DNA of 20,217 bases from a virus: positions 1 through 20,217 of IMG/VR virus record IMGVR_UViG_3300009431_000157, one strand, 5' to 3'. This document shows, one piece after another, positions 20,143 to 20,217 of this stretch (position 1 is its first letter; every line of letters begins with the position of its first letter). Made by a program: the position numbers and the translations under genes. Below the pieces are notes generated by a model. That model saw only the letters and a program-made list of their open reading frames with translations. It was not told where the DNA came from and ran no database searches.

Positions 20143-20217
20143 TTAACATTCTATAAATTTCCAAACAACATTTCTAGGAATCTGCATTAATAACTCAAAT
20201 TCACTTAATGAAGTGCA
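20143..20217 (-). CDS. Unknown protein, C-terminal end only (cut by window edge)
   Basis: The minus-strand frame is open from the window end to TAA (20143-20145), giving 24 residues ending ELLMQIPRNVVWKFIEC, one nt before the ATG of the downstream 53-residue gene. The 5' end is outside the window. Too little to classify. Confidence 0.45.
   Translation of the reverse strand, partial: CTSLSEFELLMQIPRNVVWKFIEC

Noticed and set aside
1-20217. tRNA genes, rRNA, CRISPR arrays, insertion sequences, integrase or attachment sites
   Set aside because: None seen; no cloverleaf-like segment, spaced direct repeat array, transposase motif or tyrosine/serine recombinase pattern.

Overview
The window is a contiguous stretch of a tailed-phage (siphovirus-type) genome or prophage. 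The host is most likely a member of the Bacteroidota, probably a flavobacterium-like bacterium. The reasons are: the DNA is AT-rich (about two thirds A+T by eye); genes are not preceded by Shine-Dalgarno sites but by A-rich leaders; and the promoters I can see fit the Bacteroidota pattern TTTG or TTG, about 19 nt, then TAnnTTTG. No integrase, portal duplication or host gene is visible, so I cannot tell from this window whether it is an integrated prophage or a free phage.

Bases 1-13790 (+ strand) are the virion module in the classical HK97/lambda-like order: large terminase (5' end cut off), portal, MuF-type head protein, prohead protease, major capsid protein, a small unknown gene, head-tail connector, head closure, gp10-like neck protein, tail terminator, major tail (tube) protein, a tail assembly chaperone pair, tape measure, and three tail-tip genes. 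Most genes overlap or are within a few bases of each other. The major capsid and major tail genes are each followed by a hairpin terminator and share an identical 17-bp leader up to the ATG. The chaperone pair carries a lambda-type slippery heptamer GGGAAAG, followed 4 nt later by a perfect 12-bp stem, which predicts a -1 frameshift G-GT fusion. The last tail gene joins a tail-tube-like domain to a C-terminal array of LRR-like repeats, probably for receptor contact.

Bases 13802-15798 (+) form the lysis module: an unknown gene, a holin-like protein, a predicted spanin pair (membrane/coiled-coil protein and a 54-residue lipoprotein embedded partly inside it), a strong terminator, a second promoter, a short gene with a frame break, and an M15-family peptidase endolysin. 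It ends at a bidirectional terminator.

Bases 15845-20217 (- strand) are a densely packed early/accessory module of small genes, convergent with the late genes. Recognisable members are a MazG-like nucleotide pyrophosphohydrolase and a Cro/C1-type HTH regulator, whose promoter overlaps a perfect palindrome and whose transcript would be almost leaderless. Several genes here are under 60 codons, including two 53-residue paralogues. Many are joined by ATGA or TAATG stop-start overlaps. Two strong inverted repeats (16342-16372 and 16937-16986) lie between genes.
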